NCBI RefSeq assembly: GCF_900602065.1
Contig: NZ_UWFN01000098.1
Span: forward strand, 43,792-107,791
DNA length: 64,000 bases
Reading direction: 5' to 3'
DNA from: Pseudomonas viridiflava
GTDB lineage: Bacteria > Pseudomonadota > Gammaproteobacteria > Pseudomonadales > Pseudomonadaceae
A program made the position numbers and the translations under genes. Shown piece after piece: positions 17,888 through 26,150 of the stretch. A model generated the notes under the pieces. The model saw nothing but the letters and a program-made list of their open reading frames with translations. It did no database searches and was not told where the DNA came from. Each line of letters begins with the position of its first letter. Within the stretch, counting starts at the first letter, position 1.

Positions 17888-18727
17888 GTGCATGATGATT
17901 TCGACACCGGGTCAGGAAAAAACTCAGTCAGCGTCTGGACGATGGCTGATCTGTATGACGCCGAACTGCTGAAAGGCGCTTATTTCGACCATCGCTACCC
18001 TTGGCATACTCATGAGGAGTTCAGCCTGGGAATCGTGCTGGCGGGCGGCGTTTTTCTGCAGACATTACGATCGGACGGCATCGCCAAGCGCGGCAGTTTC
18101 GTCTTGATCAACCCCGACGAACTGCATTGCGGGCGCCCTGATGTGGGCGGCTGGTTATGCCGGACGCTGCATGTTCACCCAGACGTATTCCTCAGAGTGG
18201 CCAGAGATAATTTTGGCATCACTGCGCTGCCAACCTTCACCAGCCCGGTGGTCGACGACGCGGTACTGAGTGGCAGTTTGCTGGAGCTTCATCGCCTTTC
18301 GGAAACCGCCTGCTCGGCGCTTGAGCGCCAGTCGCGAATCACGGCGATGATCATCCGTTTGCTCGCTCATCACACCTGTCTGATTCAACTGCCGGAGTCA
18401 GGGTTCGCCGAGCCTGCGGCGATCTCTCTGGCGCGAGCCTATCTCGACGAAAACCTTTCGGACAAAGTGACCCTCGACGACCTTTCGAGAGTCGTTGGCC
18501 TACCGGCTTTCCAGCTGCTAAGAGCTTTTCGCCAGACGTGCGGCGTGACCCCGCATGTCTACCAACTCCAGGCACGTGTGCGTAAGGCCCATAAACTGCT
18601 GAAAAGCGGTGTCGGTCTGGCGGACGTGGCGATCTCTTCCGGGTTTGCAGATCAGCCCCACCTGACCCGTGTATTCAAATCGATAATGGGTGCGACGCCG
18701 GGTCAGTATGGGCGAGGCAGGGGCTAG
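17888..18727 (+). CDS. AraC-family transcriptional regulator
   Basis: 279 residues from GTG 17888, which has CGGGGAA a few bases upstream; a TTG at 17822 is an alternative. The N-terminal cupin-like ligand domain contains WHTHEEFSLGIVLAGG and NPDELHCGRPD. The C-terminal double helix-turn-helix reads LDDLSRVVGLPAFQLLRAFRQ, then ADVAISSGFADQPHLTRVFK and ATPGQY. This is the AraC subtype often placed beside LysE or EamA transporters, but here the neighbours are a histidine kinase and a solute-binding protein. Confidence 0.88.
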   Translation: MHDDFDTGSGKNSVSVWTMADLYDAELLKGAYFDHRYPWHTHEEFSLGIVLAGGVFLQTLRSDGIAKRGSFVLINPDELHCGRPDVGGWLCRTLHVHPDVFLRVARDNFGITALPTFTSPVVDDAVLSGSLLELHRLSETACSALERQSRITAMIIRLLAHHTCLIQLPESGFAEPAAISLARAYLDENLSDKVTLDDLSRVVGLPAFQLLRAFRQTCGVTPHVYQLQARVRKAHKLLKSGVGLADVAISSGFADQPHLTRVFKSIMGATPGQYGRGRG

Positions 18728-18897
18728 GCGAACTGAGCTCCACACGCTGTTCGGGCGACGGCCACACATTTTTCGCAAATTCTGCGCGACAAGTCTCGTC
18801 TTTGCAGCTGCCAGGCGGTCTGCTGCCTATTACGGTCTATGCTTCTTTTTACCGCCCAGGCCAACCCGTGCCGTGCACCGCTCACCAGGCAGACCAT

Positions 18898-19650
18898 GTG
18901 AGACATTCGATATTCAGCGCAGCTCTGCTATGTCTCTGCCTGTCCCTCGGCATGCCCGCCAAGGCCGGGCCGTATCAGGTTGTCACCGAAGAATGGGCGC
19001 CCTACAACTATCTGGAAAACAACACACTCACCGGCATGACCACCGAAATCGTTCAGGCCATTATGGCGCTGACCGGCGATCAATTTGAGGTGGTGCTGCT
19101 GCCCAGCATGCGCGCCAGCTACGCACTGAATTCCCGCCCCAAAACCATCATGTACTCCATGTTCCGCACCGCAGAGCGCGAGCCATTGTACAAATGGGTC
19201 GGGCCCATCGTGGAGGAGTCCATCCACCCCTACCAGATGGCCAATGCCGAGCCGCTGAATACCTTCGAACAACTGCGTCAGGCGCCCATGGTCACCACCC
19301 GACACGCAGGCCTGGTGCCCGACACATTGCAATCCCTGAATTTCACCAACCTCGACAAAACCGCCACCCAAAGCGCCCAGCTCTACCGCATGCTGCTCGC
19401 CGGGCGCACCGACCTGATCGTCGGCGACACCGACGCTGGAGTGGCCTATTACAGCCGCCAACTGAAAATCCCGCCCGGCACGCTAAGACGAATACCGGTC
19501 GAGGTGTATCGCTCGTCGTTGTACATCGCGTTCAGTCACGACAGTGAAGATGAAGTGGTGACGAGGTGGACGAAGGCGTTGGAGACGTTGCGCAAGTCGG
19601 GAGAGGTGGGACGAATTCAGAGGCGCTATGAGTATCTGGGGGAGCGGTGA
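18898..19650 (+). CDS. Periplasmic amino-acid-type solute-binding protein (SBP family 3)
   Basis: About 250 residues from the GTG at 18898, which begins a signal peptide (HSIFSAALLCLCLSLGMPAKA). The mature part starts GPYQVVTEEWAPYNYLENN and has the family 3 features MTTEIVQAIM, AEREPLYKWVGPI and a C-terminal TLRKSGEVGRIQRRYEYLG. No ABC permease or ATPase is nearby. Such stand-alone proteins may feed a distant transporter or act as sensor inputs. An upstream frame of 32 more codons lacks a signal sequence and is disfavoured. Confidence 0.83.
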   Translation: MRHSIFSAALLCLCLSLGMPAKAGPYQVVTEEWAPYNYLENNTLTGMTTEIVQAIMALTGDQFEVVLLPSMRASYALNSRPKTIMYSMFRTAEREPLYKWVGPIVEESIHPYQMANAEPLNTFEQLRQAPMVTTRHAGLVPDTLQSLNFTNLDKTATQSAQLYRMLLAGRTDLIVGDTDAGVAYYSRQLKIPPGTLRRIPVEVYRSSLYIAFSHDSEDEVVTRWTKALETLRKSGEVGRIQRRYEYLGER

Positions 19651-19719
19651 TAGCCAGTGTCTACGTTAAATCCTGAGATGCCCTCAACGGACAGGTCGCT
19701 GATATGATCTGTGGCCGGA

Positions 19720-19738
19720 ACCGCCTGCTGGAGGCGGT
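19720..19738 (+). other. Leader hairpin before a lipoprotein gene
   Basis: Perfect 7-base arms ACCGCCT (19720-19726) and AGGCGGT (19732-19738) about 20 bases before the lipoprotein start, followed by TCTGTTTG. It could terminate upstream transcription or structure the leader. Confidence 0.35.
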
Positions 19739-19760
19739 CTGTTTGAGTACAGGAAGTCTC

Positions 19761-20297
19761 ATGAAAAGAATGTTGTTCGGTATCTGCGTGCTGTCGCTGG
19801 CCGGTTGCGCCAGTTCCCCTGATACCTCCTTCAACCAAGCCACGCCTGGCTGTAAATCGGCCTCGACTCAAGTCAACGGCAAGCCGGTAGCCACGCAGTT
19901 CTGCATTAAAACCGTCGCGTTCAAACCGTCACAGTACCGCGTGACCGTCAACGATCAGGTGCTGTTCTCCGGCACGGATTACCAGCGTGTCGCCTTCACC
20001 AAATCCATCAAGGAAGGACAGGCCAAAGGCGGATGTGACGAACTGATCGAACTGCAAGGCTCAGGCTCCAAACCGGTGGCCGTGAAAGACCTGCCCGCCG
20101 ACCTGGTCAAAAGCTGCCGAATTACCGCCGACGCCAACGGCAACTCCCAAGCCTTCAGCAAAGACGCAGAGTGCGACAAAGCGTTCTACACCGCGCTGAC
20201 GCCATTGCTGGGCAAAGTGATCCCCGTAGAAGTGGCGCGCCAATGCAGCGTGGCGGTGGGTGAGCAGAAGGTGTTTGATCAGCGGTTTGATTTTTAA
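19761..20297 (+). CDS. Putative lipoprotein of unknown function
   Basis: 178 residues from the ATG at 19761, which follows GGAAGTCTC. The signal peptide MKRMLFGICVLSLAGCASS has a clean lipobox (LAGC). The mature part has several cysteines (CKS, FCIK, GGCDE, SCRI, ECDK, RQCS), which suggests disulfides in the periplasm. Residues such as VKDLPADLVKSCRITADANG do not match a family I can name. An upstream in-frame start lies before the hairpin and is disfavoured. Confidence 0.75.
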   Translation: MKRMLFGICVLSLAGCASSPDTSFNQATPGCKSASTQVNGKPVATQFCIKTVAFKPSQYRVTVNDQVLFSGTDYQRVAFTKSIKEGQAKGGCDELIELQGSGSKPVAVKDLPADLVKSCRITADANGNSQAFSKDAECDKAFYTALTPLLGKVIPVEVARQCSVAVGEQKVFDQRFDF

Positions 20298-20461
20298 ATG
20301 AATGGGATGGGGCAGAAGAAGAGTATGAACTGAACGCCTCATTGATGAGTTTCGAGAATAAAGAGAACGGAAATTAGGGCAGGTCACATATAAAAGACAT
20401 TGGTCTGGCCCTGATTCTCCATATGGATACCCGGTCGATGTCTATCAAGATGCTGTACGAT

Positions 20462-20490
20462 TAATAACAAATTAAGTCACCGCCTATAAT
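20462..20490 (+). promoter_or_regulatory. Possible sigma-70 promoter of the AT-rich insertion gene
   Basis: A perfect -10 TATAAT (20485-20490) lies 31 bases before the ATG at 20521. The -35 region at 17-base spacing is poor (TAATAA). The sequence around it is AT-rich, unlike its neighbours. Confidence 0.4.
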
Positions 20491-20520
20491 TGGGCGCATT
20501 TCGAGGACGCTGAATAGTTT

Positions 20521-21975
20521 ATGGCACAGAAAAAAATATTAACCATTGGACTCTCACTAGCTGATGATAGCGCCATATTCTGCGAATTTGAATCTGATAC
20601 CTCTCTCTTGGATTGGGATATTATCCTGTTTAAACCGGATATTCGAGAGTATATCTATCGGGCCGAAAGTACTTTCGAAGGCAAGCCTTGCCTTTCGGAC
20701 GATCAATCATTCAAGCTAAAAAGCCAGTCCGAGCATTGGCGAAGGGAGATAAAAGCGGCTGTTGAACATGGCAAGCTGGTGATAGTGTTTTTGAGTGATC
20801 TTACCCCGATTAGCATTGCTACGGGGCAGAAGCAATACTCTGGAACGGGCCGAAATCAAAAAGTTACGAGAATCGTAACTAACTATAATAACTATCAGGC
20901 GATTCCTTTAGATCTGAAGCCGATTGCTTCTAAAGGTAAAGAAATCAAGCTGGCGGAGAAAAGCTCTGAAATTGTTTCTTCCTACTGGCATGACTTTTCA
21001 AGTTATTCTTCGTACAAGGTCATTCTCGAAGGCGCACCATCACCAATTCTGCTAACCAAACATGGTAACAAGGTAGTAGGAAACGTCAATCGGTCAAACA
21101 ACTCAAACGGAGTGCTGCTATGTCTCCCAGATATTGATTTTTATTCCGACTCGTTTTTTATTGATGAGGATGGAGGAGAAAATGAGGGCGACTGGACTCT
21201 AGAAGCTGAGCAGTTTGCATCTAGGATGATCAAAGCGGTTGTGTCGATGGAAAAGTCCCTTCGGGCCTCTTCCGACTTAACGCCAGAACCAGATTGGGCA
21301 AAAAATCCCAGGTATAAATTAAACGATGAAATTTTGGCAGCTGAAAGACTAGTATTTCTAGAGCAAAGTCTTGAGCAAATACAAGCTGAGAAAGATGCCG
21401 TGATGGATCAAGCAGGTGACCTAGGACGCCTAAGAAATCTTTTATTTGAAAAAGGCAAGCCCCTTGAACTAGCTATTCTAGACGCATTGAAAGTTATTGG
21501 GTTCAATGTCACGCAATTTGATAACGGTGAATCTGAGTTCGACGCCGTTTTTGAGTCGAAGGAAGGCAGGCTGATTGGAGAAGCCGAAGGTAAGGACAAT
21601 AAAGCTATAAACATAGATAAACTTCGGCAGCTGGCACTGAATGTTCATGAGGATTTTGAGCGGGATGAAGTGAATGAGCCAGCTAAGTCGGTACTTTTTG
21701 GAAATCCATACAGATTACAGCCTGTTGAGGAAAGGCCAGAGCCTTTCACTGCCAAGTGTATCTCAGCCACCGCAACTAGTTCTACTGCGCTCGTATTTAC
21801 GCCTGATCTGTTTCTGGTCGCTAAATACCTAAAAGATGAACGCGATGAAAATTATGCGGCTGAATGTAGAAAAGCACTTTTAACTACTATCGGTAAGGTG
21901 AGCTTTCCTGAGCTGCCGCACGTGCCGAAGCTGCCCGTCACTGAGGTCGAGCTACCTGACAGTGGGGAAGCGTAG
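20521..21975 (+). CDS. Unrecognised protein with PD-(D/E)xK-like nuclease signature
   Basis: 484 residues, not recognised as a known family. Residues 1-205 look like an alpha/beta Rossmann or amidotransferase-like domain (KKILTIGLSLADDSAIF, WDIILFKPD, GKLVIVFLSDL, GVLLCLPDIDF). Residues about 268-305 are a charged helix likely to form a coiled coil (AERLVFLEQSLEQIQAEKDAV). Residues 305-440 resemble a restriction-endonuclease fold: helix PLELAILDALKVIGF, then Asp341 (EFDAVF), Glu356-Gly-Lys358 (GEAEGK), and LVFTPDLFLVAKYL. The gene is AT-rich with codon use unlike its neighbours, which suggests transfer. A weak Shine-Dalgarno (GAGGA) sits 13 bases upstream. A stand-alone defence or DNA-processing role is possible but inferred. 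Confidence 0.6.
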   Translation: MAQKKILTIGLSLADDSAIFCEFESDTSLLDWDIILFKPDIREYIYRAESTFEGKPCLSDDQSFKLKSQSEHWRREIKAAVEHGKLVIVFLSDLTPISIATGQKQYSGTGRNQKVTRIVTNYNNYQAIPLDLKPIASKGKEIKLAEKSSEIVSSYWHDFSSYSSYKVILEGAPSPILLTKHGNKVVGNVNRSNNSNGVLLCLPDIDFYSDSFFIDEDGGENEGDWTLEAEQFASRMIKAVVSMEKSLRASSDLTPEPDWAKNPRYKLNDEILAAERLVFLEQSLEQIQAEKDAVMDQAGDLGRLRNLLFEKGKPLELAILDALKVIGFNVTQFDNGESEFDAVFESKEGRLIGEAEGKDNKAINIDKLRQLALNVHEDFERDEVNEPAKSVLFGNPYRLQPVEERPEPFTAKCISATATSSTALVFTPDLFLVAKYLKDERDENYAAECRKALLTTIGKVSFPELPHVPKLPVTEVELPDSGEA

Positions 21976-22265
21976 TCAAGTCCTGCTGCTCAGTTAGCCC
22001 TTGGGGGGCAAAGGGTAACGAGCCGGTTGGCACTGGATGGCGTCGTTAGTTTGCACGGCTAGGCCCGAACGGGGGCGATAAGAAACCTGTCTTCATCGTT
22101 CATGGTTTAGCAGTTCAGGATTTGAACCGTCGATTACGAGAGGCCGCTCTTTTGGCCGATGGCAGCCTTTCACTGAAGGCTGCTATCGGCTATAAGCGTT
22201 CTATCACCTATTTCCGCACAGGAACTGAGCATTAAACCCACACAGCCCCTCCCCTCCGCCCAACC

Positions 22266-22646
22266 TCAACCCTCTCTACCCACCCGCGTAACCCATGCAA
22301 TCGCACACAGCGCCATCCCCGCCACATTCACTGTCACCGGGTTAAACGCATCAATGAGCATCAAAGGCTGCATCACAGCCACATCCACCAGCAAACCCAG
22401 CAACACGACTCCGGCGAGTATCAGTGGCCAGTTCATTCTCGGAGCCAGTAGCAGCAGCGCAGCCATTGCCAGTTCAGCTACCCCGGCGGCTTGCGGCAAC
22501 CAGGTGAAGTTCTCCAGGCCGTGGGCTTGCAGCAGTACTCGTTCACCGGGGCTTAGGGTGATGAGTTTGGGCACGAGGCCGTGGTAAGCGAACATGAACG
22601 CCAGGCTGCCGCGGGCCAGCCAGTGCACTTGGTGCAGGCGACTCAT
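22266..22646 (-). CDS. DoxX-like four-helix membrane protein
   Basis: 126 residues from the ATG at 22646, which overlaps the stop of the upstream DCC gene (ATGA). It has four predicted helices: RGSLAFMFAYHGLVPKLI, AAGVAELAMAALLLLAP, LILAGVVLLGLLVDVAVM and VNVAGMALCAIAW. It matches the DoxX-like family, inner-membrane proteins linked to redox homeostasis. The coupled partner is a thiol-disulfide oxidoreductase-like protein, an association often seen. Confidence 0.83.
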   Translation of the reverse strand: MSRLHQVHWLARGSLAFMFAYHGLVPKLITLSPGERVLLQAHGLENFTWLPQAAGVAELAMAALLLLAPRMNWPLILAGVVLLGLLVDVAVMQPLMLIDAFNPVTVNVAGMALCAIAWVTRVGREG

Positions 22647-23095
22647 GGTTGGGCCTTGAGAAAACGTCGCTGATGGTCTGGGGTAGGCATCAGGCACGCA
22701 TCATATTTTCCAAACAGGCGGTAGCGGTTGAATGCGATACGGTCATAGGCCCAATCCCGCAGCGGGCGCGGGAATATCCGAAACAGGCGCAAGACGGGCC
22801 ATGGCGCTGGCAGTTGCGCAACTACTTCGAAGAAGGCCTCCGAGCGCACCCAGTAATGGTTATCCCGGATGACCGCCATGGTGTCGAACGCATCCAGTGG
22901 CAAACCTGCCCATGCAAGCAACGCTTGCCCTTCGGGTGACTGCACGGTGGCGAGTCTGACTCGCTGATGACGGTCATGACGAATCAGGAATTTCGCCCAG
23001 CCATTGCATAACTTGCAGACCCCGTCGAATAGCACCACGGTTTCACCGGGGGCCAAGAACGGGGCGGGAGAGGGACGAGTCAGAGAGGCAGACAT
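22643..23095 (-). CDS. DCC-family thiol-disulfide oxidoreductase-like protein (DUF393)
   Basis: 150 residues from the ATG at 23095 (GAGAA upstream); a second in-frame ATG at 23128 has no Shine-Dalgarno. The family signature DGVCKLCNGWAKFLIRHD is complete (Asp-Gly-x-Cys-x-x-Cys), followed by VRLATVQSPEGQALL and RDWAYDRIAFNRYRLFGK. DCC proteins have a thioredoxin-like fold with unknown partners. It is translationally coupled to the DoxX-like membrane protein, so a shared redox function is inferred. Confidence 0.87.
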   Translation of the reverse strand: MSASLTRPSPAPFLAPGETVVLFDGVCKLCNGWAKFLIRHDRHQRVRLATVQSPEGQALLAWAGLPLDAFDTMAVIRDNHYWVRSEAFFEVVAQLPAPWPVLRLFRIFPRPLRDWAYDRIAFNRYRLFGKYDACLMPTPDHQRRFLKAQP

Positions 23096-23245
23096 TGCGG
23101 GATTCTCTGTGGGCAGGGGCGGGGTCATTGTAGGGGCAGATGTAGCAGCGCTTCCAGACGGTCCACTGTGGAGACTTGTGCACAGGTGAAGTGCCGCTCA
23201 CAAAACCATTGCTGTCTCATGAGCCTTGCCGTTCAACGTCCGGGA

Positions 23246-23872
23246 TCATTGATCATCGGTCGCAATGCGCAAGCTGTCCCACAGGCCCATTATTTGCGTG
23301 ACGCTGGCATCCAGCGTGGCATGAGAAATACCGTCGCGCGCCAGTGTCGACAGGCCCAGCATGAAACTGTCGAACGCTGCTGCCAGTGTCTCCGGTATCA
23401 CCGTCGCAGGTAGTTCGCCTGCAGCAATGGCGCGTTCGACACAGGCCACCAAACCCGCTCGGTTCAAGTCTCTCGCCCGTGCAAGAGGCTCCGAAATGGC
23501 TTTGCTTTCGTCCGTGCAGGCGCTCATCAAACCCAGCGACACCAGGCAGCCTTTGGGATGATCGGGCTCACATTGCATTTTCGCTGAGCGGCGAAGGGTG
23601 AGTTCAATCGCCTCTCTGGGCGGCAGAGCCGGATCAAACAGGCTGTCGGTCACGCGGCCATGGGTGGTGAGGTAACGCTCCATGACCTCATTGAACAGGG
23701 CTTGTTTCGAGCCAAACGCTGCGTAAAAACTGGGCGCGGTGATGCCTCCGCCGATGTTGGCCTTCAGCTGGCTGAGCGATGTCGCGTCGTATCCATGCTC
23801 CCAAAATAAATGCAGTGCCTGAGTGATTGCCACGTCACGGTCAAACGTGCGCGGACGTCCCATTTGTGCCAT
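23246..23872 (-). CDS. TetR-family repressor of the adjacent MFS gene
   Basis: 208 residues from the ATG at 23872, which follows GAGGAAATCCGGC; an in-frame TTG five codons upstream is less likely. The N-terminal helix-turn-helix reads TFDRDVAITQALHLFWEHGYDATSLSQL with FYAAFGSKQALFNEVM. The C-terminal domain resembles the TetR_C group with CLVSLGLM. It is divergent from an MFS efflux gene 122 bases away, with a dyad between them, so it probably represses that gene and itself. Confidence 0.9.
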   Translation of the reverse strand: MAQMGRPRTFDRDVAITQALHLFWEHGYDATSLSQLKANIGGGITAPSFYAAFGSKQALFNEVMERYLTTHGRVTDSLFDPALPPREAIELTLRRSAKMQCEPDHPKGCLVSLGLMSACTDESKAISEPLARARDLNRAGLVACVERAIAAGELPATVIPETLAAAFDSFMLGLSTLARDGISHATLDASVTQIMGLWDSLRIATDDQ

Positions 23873-23961
23873 GCCGGATTTCCTCAAGATTGATCAAATA
23901 AGCCATTTAAATACTAATCGATACATAAGTCGTTGACTACCCGGGTGCGGCTCCCTATATT

Positions 23962-23977
23962 TATACCGATCAGTATA
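23962..23977. promoter_or_regulatory. TetR operator candidate
   Basis: TATACCGATCAGTATA is palindromic except at one pair of positions and lies 18 bases before the MFS start, overlapping the likely -10 region. It is the best candidate site for the divergent TetR regulator. The sequence around 23911-23924 (ATACTAATCGATAC) contains related half-sites. Confidence 0.6.
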
Positions 23978-23994
23978 TTAGTGGGTGAAATCGA

Positions 23995-25200
23995 ATGACT
24001 ACGGATGAGATACAGCGCGACAAACTTCCGCTCGGAGCTTTACTGGCACTGGCTATGACCGGGTTCATTTGCATCGTGACTGAAACGTTGCCAGCGGGTT
24101 TGCTGCCCGAGATCGGCAGTGGTCTGGGCGTCTCTGCGTCGTTTGCAGGGCAGATGGTGACGGTCTACGCGTTGGGGTCGCTGCTGGCAGCCATCCCGCT
24201 GACCATCGCCACCCAGAGCTGGCGCCGCAGAACCGTCTTGCTGCTGACGATTGTCGGTTTTCTGGTTTTTAATTCCATCACCGCAGTGTCTTCCAATTAT
24301 TGGCTGACCCTGGTCGCAAGGTTTTTCGCGGGCGTTTCTGCGGGGCTGGCCTGGAGCCTCATTGCGGGTTACGCGCGTCGCATGGTTGTTCCGAAATTGC
24401 AGGGCCGTGCGTTGGCAGTAGCCATGGTGGGAACGCCCATCGCCTTGTCGCTGGGCGTACCTTTGGGCACCTGGCTGGGTGGATTTATGGGCTGGCGCAT
24501 GGCATTTGGATTGATGTCCGGAATGACCCTGCTGCTGATCGTCTGGGTACTGATCAAGGTGCCGGATTACCCTGGCCAATCCTCTTCACAGCGCATGGCA
24601 CTGCGCGAGGTGTTTTTCACGCCCGGTGTGCGCTCGGTGCTCGGCGTCGTCTTCACATGGATGCTGGCTCACAACATTCTCTACACCTACGTTGCGCCGT
24701 TTGTGGCCAATGCCGGGTTGGCGAGTGACGTCGATTTGGTATTGCTGGCATTTGGTGTCGCCGCGCTGGCGGGCATCTGGGTCACGGGACGGCTGGTTGA
24801 TCGTCACTTGCGAAAGAGCGTATTGGTCAGCCTCGCAACTTTCGCGGCGGTTTCGGTTTTCTTCGGCTTCTTTTCAGCCTCAGCCTCGGCTATTTATCTC
24901 GGGGTCTTTATCTGGGGCCTGACCTTTGGTGGCGCCGCCACGCTGTTGCAAACCGCACTTGCCGACTCGGCAGGCAAGGGCGCTGACGTCGCGCTTTCGA
25001 TGAACGTAGTTGTGTGGAACAGCGCCATCGCAGGCGGCGGGCTACTGGGCGGTGTTCTGCTCGGCCAATGGGGCGTGAGTGCCTTTCCCTGGGTCTTGGT
25101 GGTGTTGATATTGCTGAGTCTGCTGATTGCATCGCGGGCGCGAGTTCATGGTTTTGCAGCAGGGGACAGGCAGTCCGGTGCAATGGTTGTGGGTCATTGA
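23995..25200 (+). CDS. MFS efflux transporter (DHA1/AraJ-like)
   Basis: 401 residues with twelve predicted helices. The DHA1 pattern opens LLALAMTGFICIVTETLPAGLLPEI. An A-motif-like loop lies after helix 2 (ATQSWRRRTVLLLTIVGF), and the motif C region includes GTPIALSLGVPLGTWLGGFMGWR. Members export sugars, arabinose-like compounds or drugs by proton antiport. Control by the divergent TetR suggests a toxic-compound export role; the substrate is unknown. A hairpin terminator follows at once. Confidence 0.9.
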   Translation: MTTDEIQRDKLPLGALLALAMTGFICIVTETLPAGLLPEIGSGLGVSASFAGQMVTVYALGSLLAAIPLTIATQSWRRRTVLLLTIVGFLVFNSITAVSSNYWLTLVARFFAGVSAGLAWSLIAGYARRMVVPKLQGRALAVAMVGTPIALSLGVPLGTWLGGFMGWRMAFGLMSGMTLLLIVWVLIKVPDYPGQSSSQRMALREVFFTPGVRSVLGVVFTWMLAHNILYTYVAPFVANAGLASDVDLVLLAFGVAALAGIWVTGRLVDRHLRKSVLVSLATFAAVSVFFGFFSASASAIYLGVFIWGLTFGGAATLLQTALADSAGKGADVALSMNVVVWNSAIAGGGLLGGVLLGQWGVSAFPWVLVVLILLSLLIASRARVHGFAAGDRQSGAMVVGH

Positions 25201-25205
25201 CGTGA

Positions 25206-25229
25206 GGGCAGCATTACGCTGCCTTTCCT
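25206..25229 (+). terminator. Rho-independent-like terminator after the MFS gene
   Basis: Stem GGCAGC (25207-25212) / GCTGCC (25218-25223) with loop ATTAC and a following TTTCCTGTT, starting a few bases after the stop codon. Confidence 0.6.
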
Positions 25230-25420
25230 GTTGAATCTCGGCCTGTTCGATTCCTCGCACACAAATGTGAAATCCCCTGTTTTCCGGTCTTCATTCAGAC
25301 CAGGCGTGGTCACGACAAATCCGGCTGAACTTTCAAAACCGCTCTGGCCTCCCATCTTCAACGAGTGGGTTGAATCATCAACCGCACGCTTGATTTTTAT
25401 GACCTTGATACGAGGACCGA

Positions 25421-25993
25421 GTGACTACTATGAGTAATCAACTGGCAGGCAAAAAAGTACTGTTCATCACCGCTAATACGGGGATCGAGCGCGATGAGCT
25501 GATTAAACCGCTGGAAGCTCTCAAGGCGCAGGGGGCTTCGGTCACCCATGGCTCAAGCGACGGCGGTACTGTGCAGACTTTTGTTCAGGACACAGAGAAA
25601 GATCGTACTGTCGAATCTCAGGTTGCACTGGCCGGGCTCAAAGCGGCGGATTTTGATGCGCTGGTTATTCCGGGCGGTACGGTCAATGCCGATACTTTGC
25701 GACTGGATGAAAACGCCCAGCGTCTGGCCAAGGAGTTCGCCGACGCGGGCAAGGTAATTGCTGCGATCTGCCACGGGCCATGGTTGCTGATTAATGCTGG
25801 CGTTATCACTGGCAAGACCCTCACTTCCTATCCGAGCGTCAAGCTTGATCTGGAAAACGCCGGTGCTGCCGGTTGGGTTGATGTCGAGGTCAAGCAGTGC
25901 GGGGCCAATGGCTGGACGCTGATCACCTCGCGTACGCCCGATGATATTCCGGCTTTCAACAAGGCTATCGCTGCGGCACTTGAGGTGGCTTGA
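25421..25993 (+). CDS. DJ-1/PfpI-family protein (YhbO-like glutamine amidotransferase fold)
   Basis: 190 residues. The nucleophile elbow is AAICHGPWLL with Cys117; the acidic partner lies near GIERDELIKPL (Glu23), as in PfpI/YhbO proteins. Family members act as protein/nucleotide deglycases, chaperones or peptidases in stress protection. GAGGA sits four bases before a GTG at 25421; an ATG three codons later is possible. No operon partner is visible. The 220-base upstream gap holds only the MFS terminator and an unremarkable leader. Confidence 0.9.
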   Translation: MTTMSNQLAGKKVLFITANTGIERDELIKPLEALKAQGASVTHGSSDGGTVQTFVQDTEKDRTVESQVALAGLKAADFDALVIPGGTVNADTLRLDENAQRLAKEFADAGKVIAAICHGPWLLINAGVITGKTLTSYPSVKLDLENAGAAGWVDVEVKQCGANGWTLITSRTPDDIPAFNKAIAAALEVA

Positions 25994-26150
25994 GGCAAAT
26001 ACGTCAGCGGGATACTTGGTGGTCTCATTGCCGAAAAACTAAAATTGAAACATGCCGAAACGAGATGCCCTATACAATGTCTCTTTGGCATCATTCATTG
26101 TGAAGCCGTCCGTGGAATAAAGATTCTGTGGGCGCCATTGGGAGATCCGT

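Noticed and set aside
22100..22140. GGTTCAAATCC on the minus strand, like a tRNA T-arm
   Set aside because: The flanking bases do not pair as a T-stem (GACGG against CCTGA), no cloverleaf can be built, and it is probably chance. It could still be an attachment-site relic beside the AT-rich gene.
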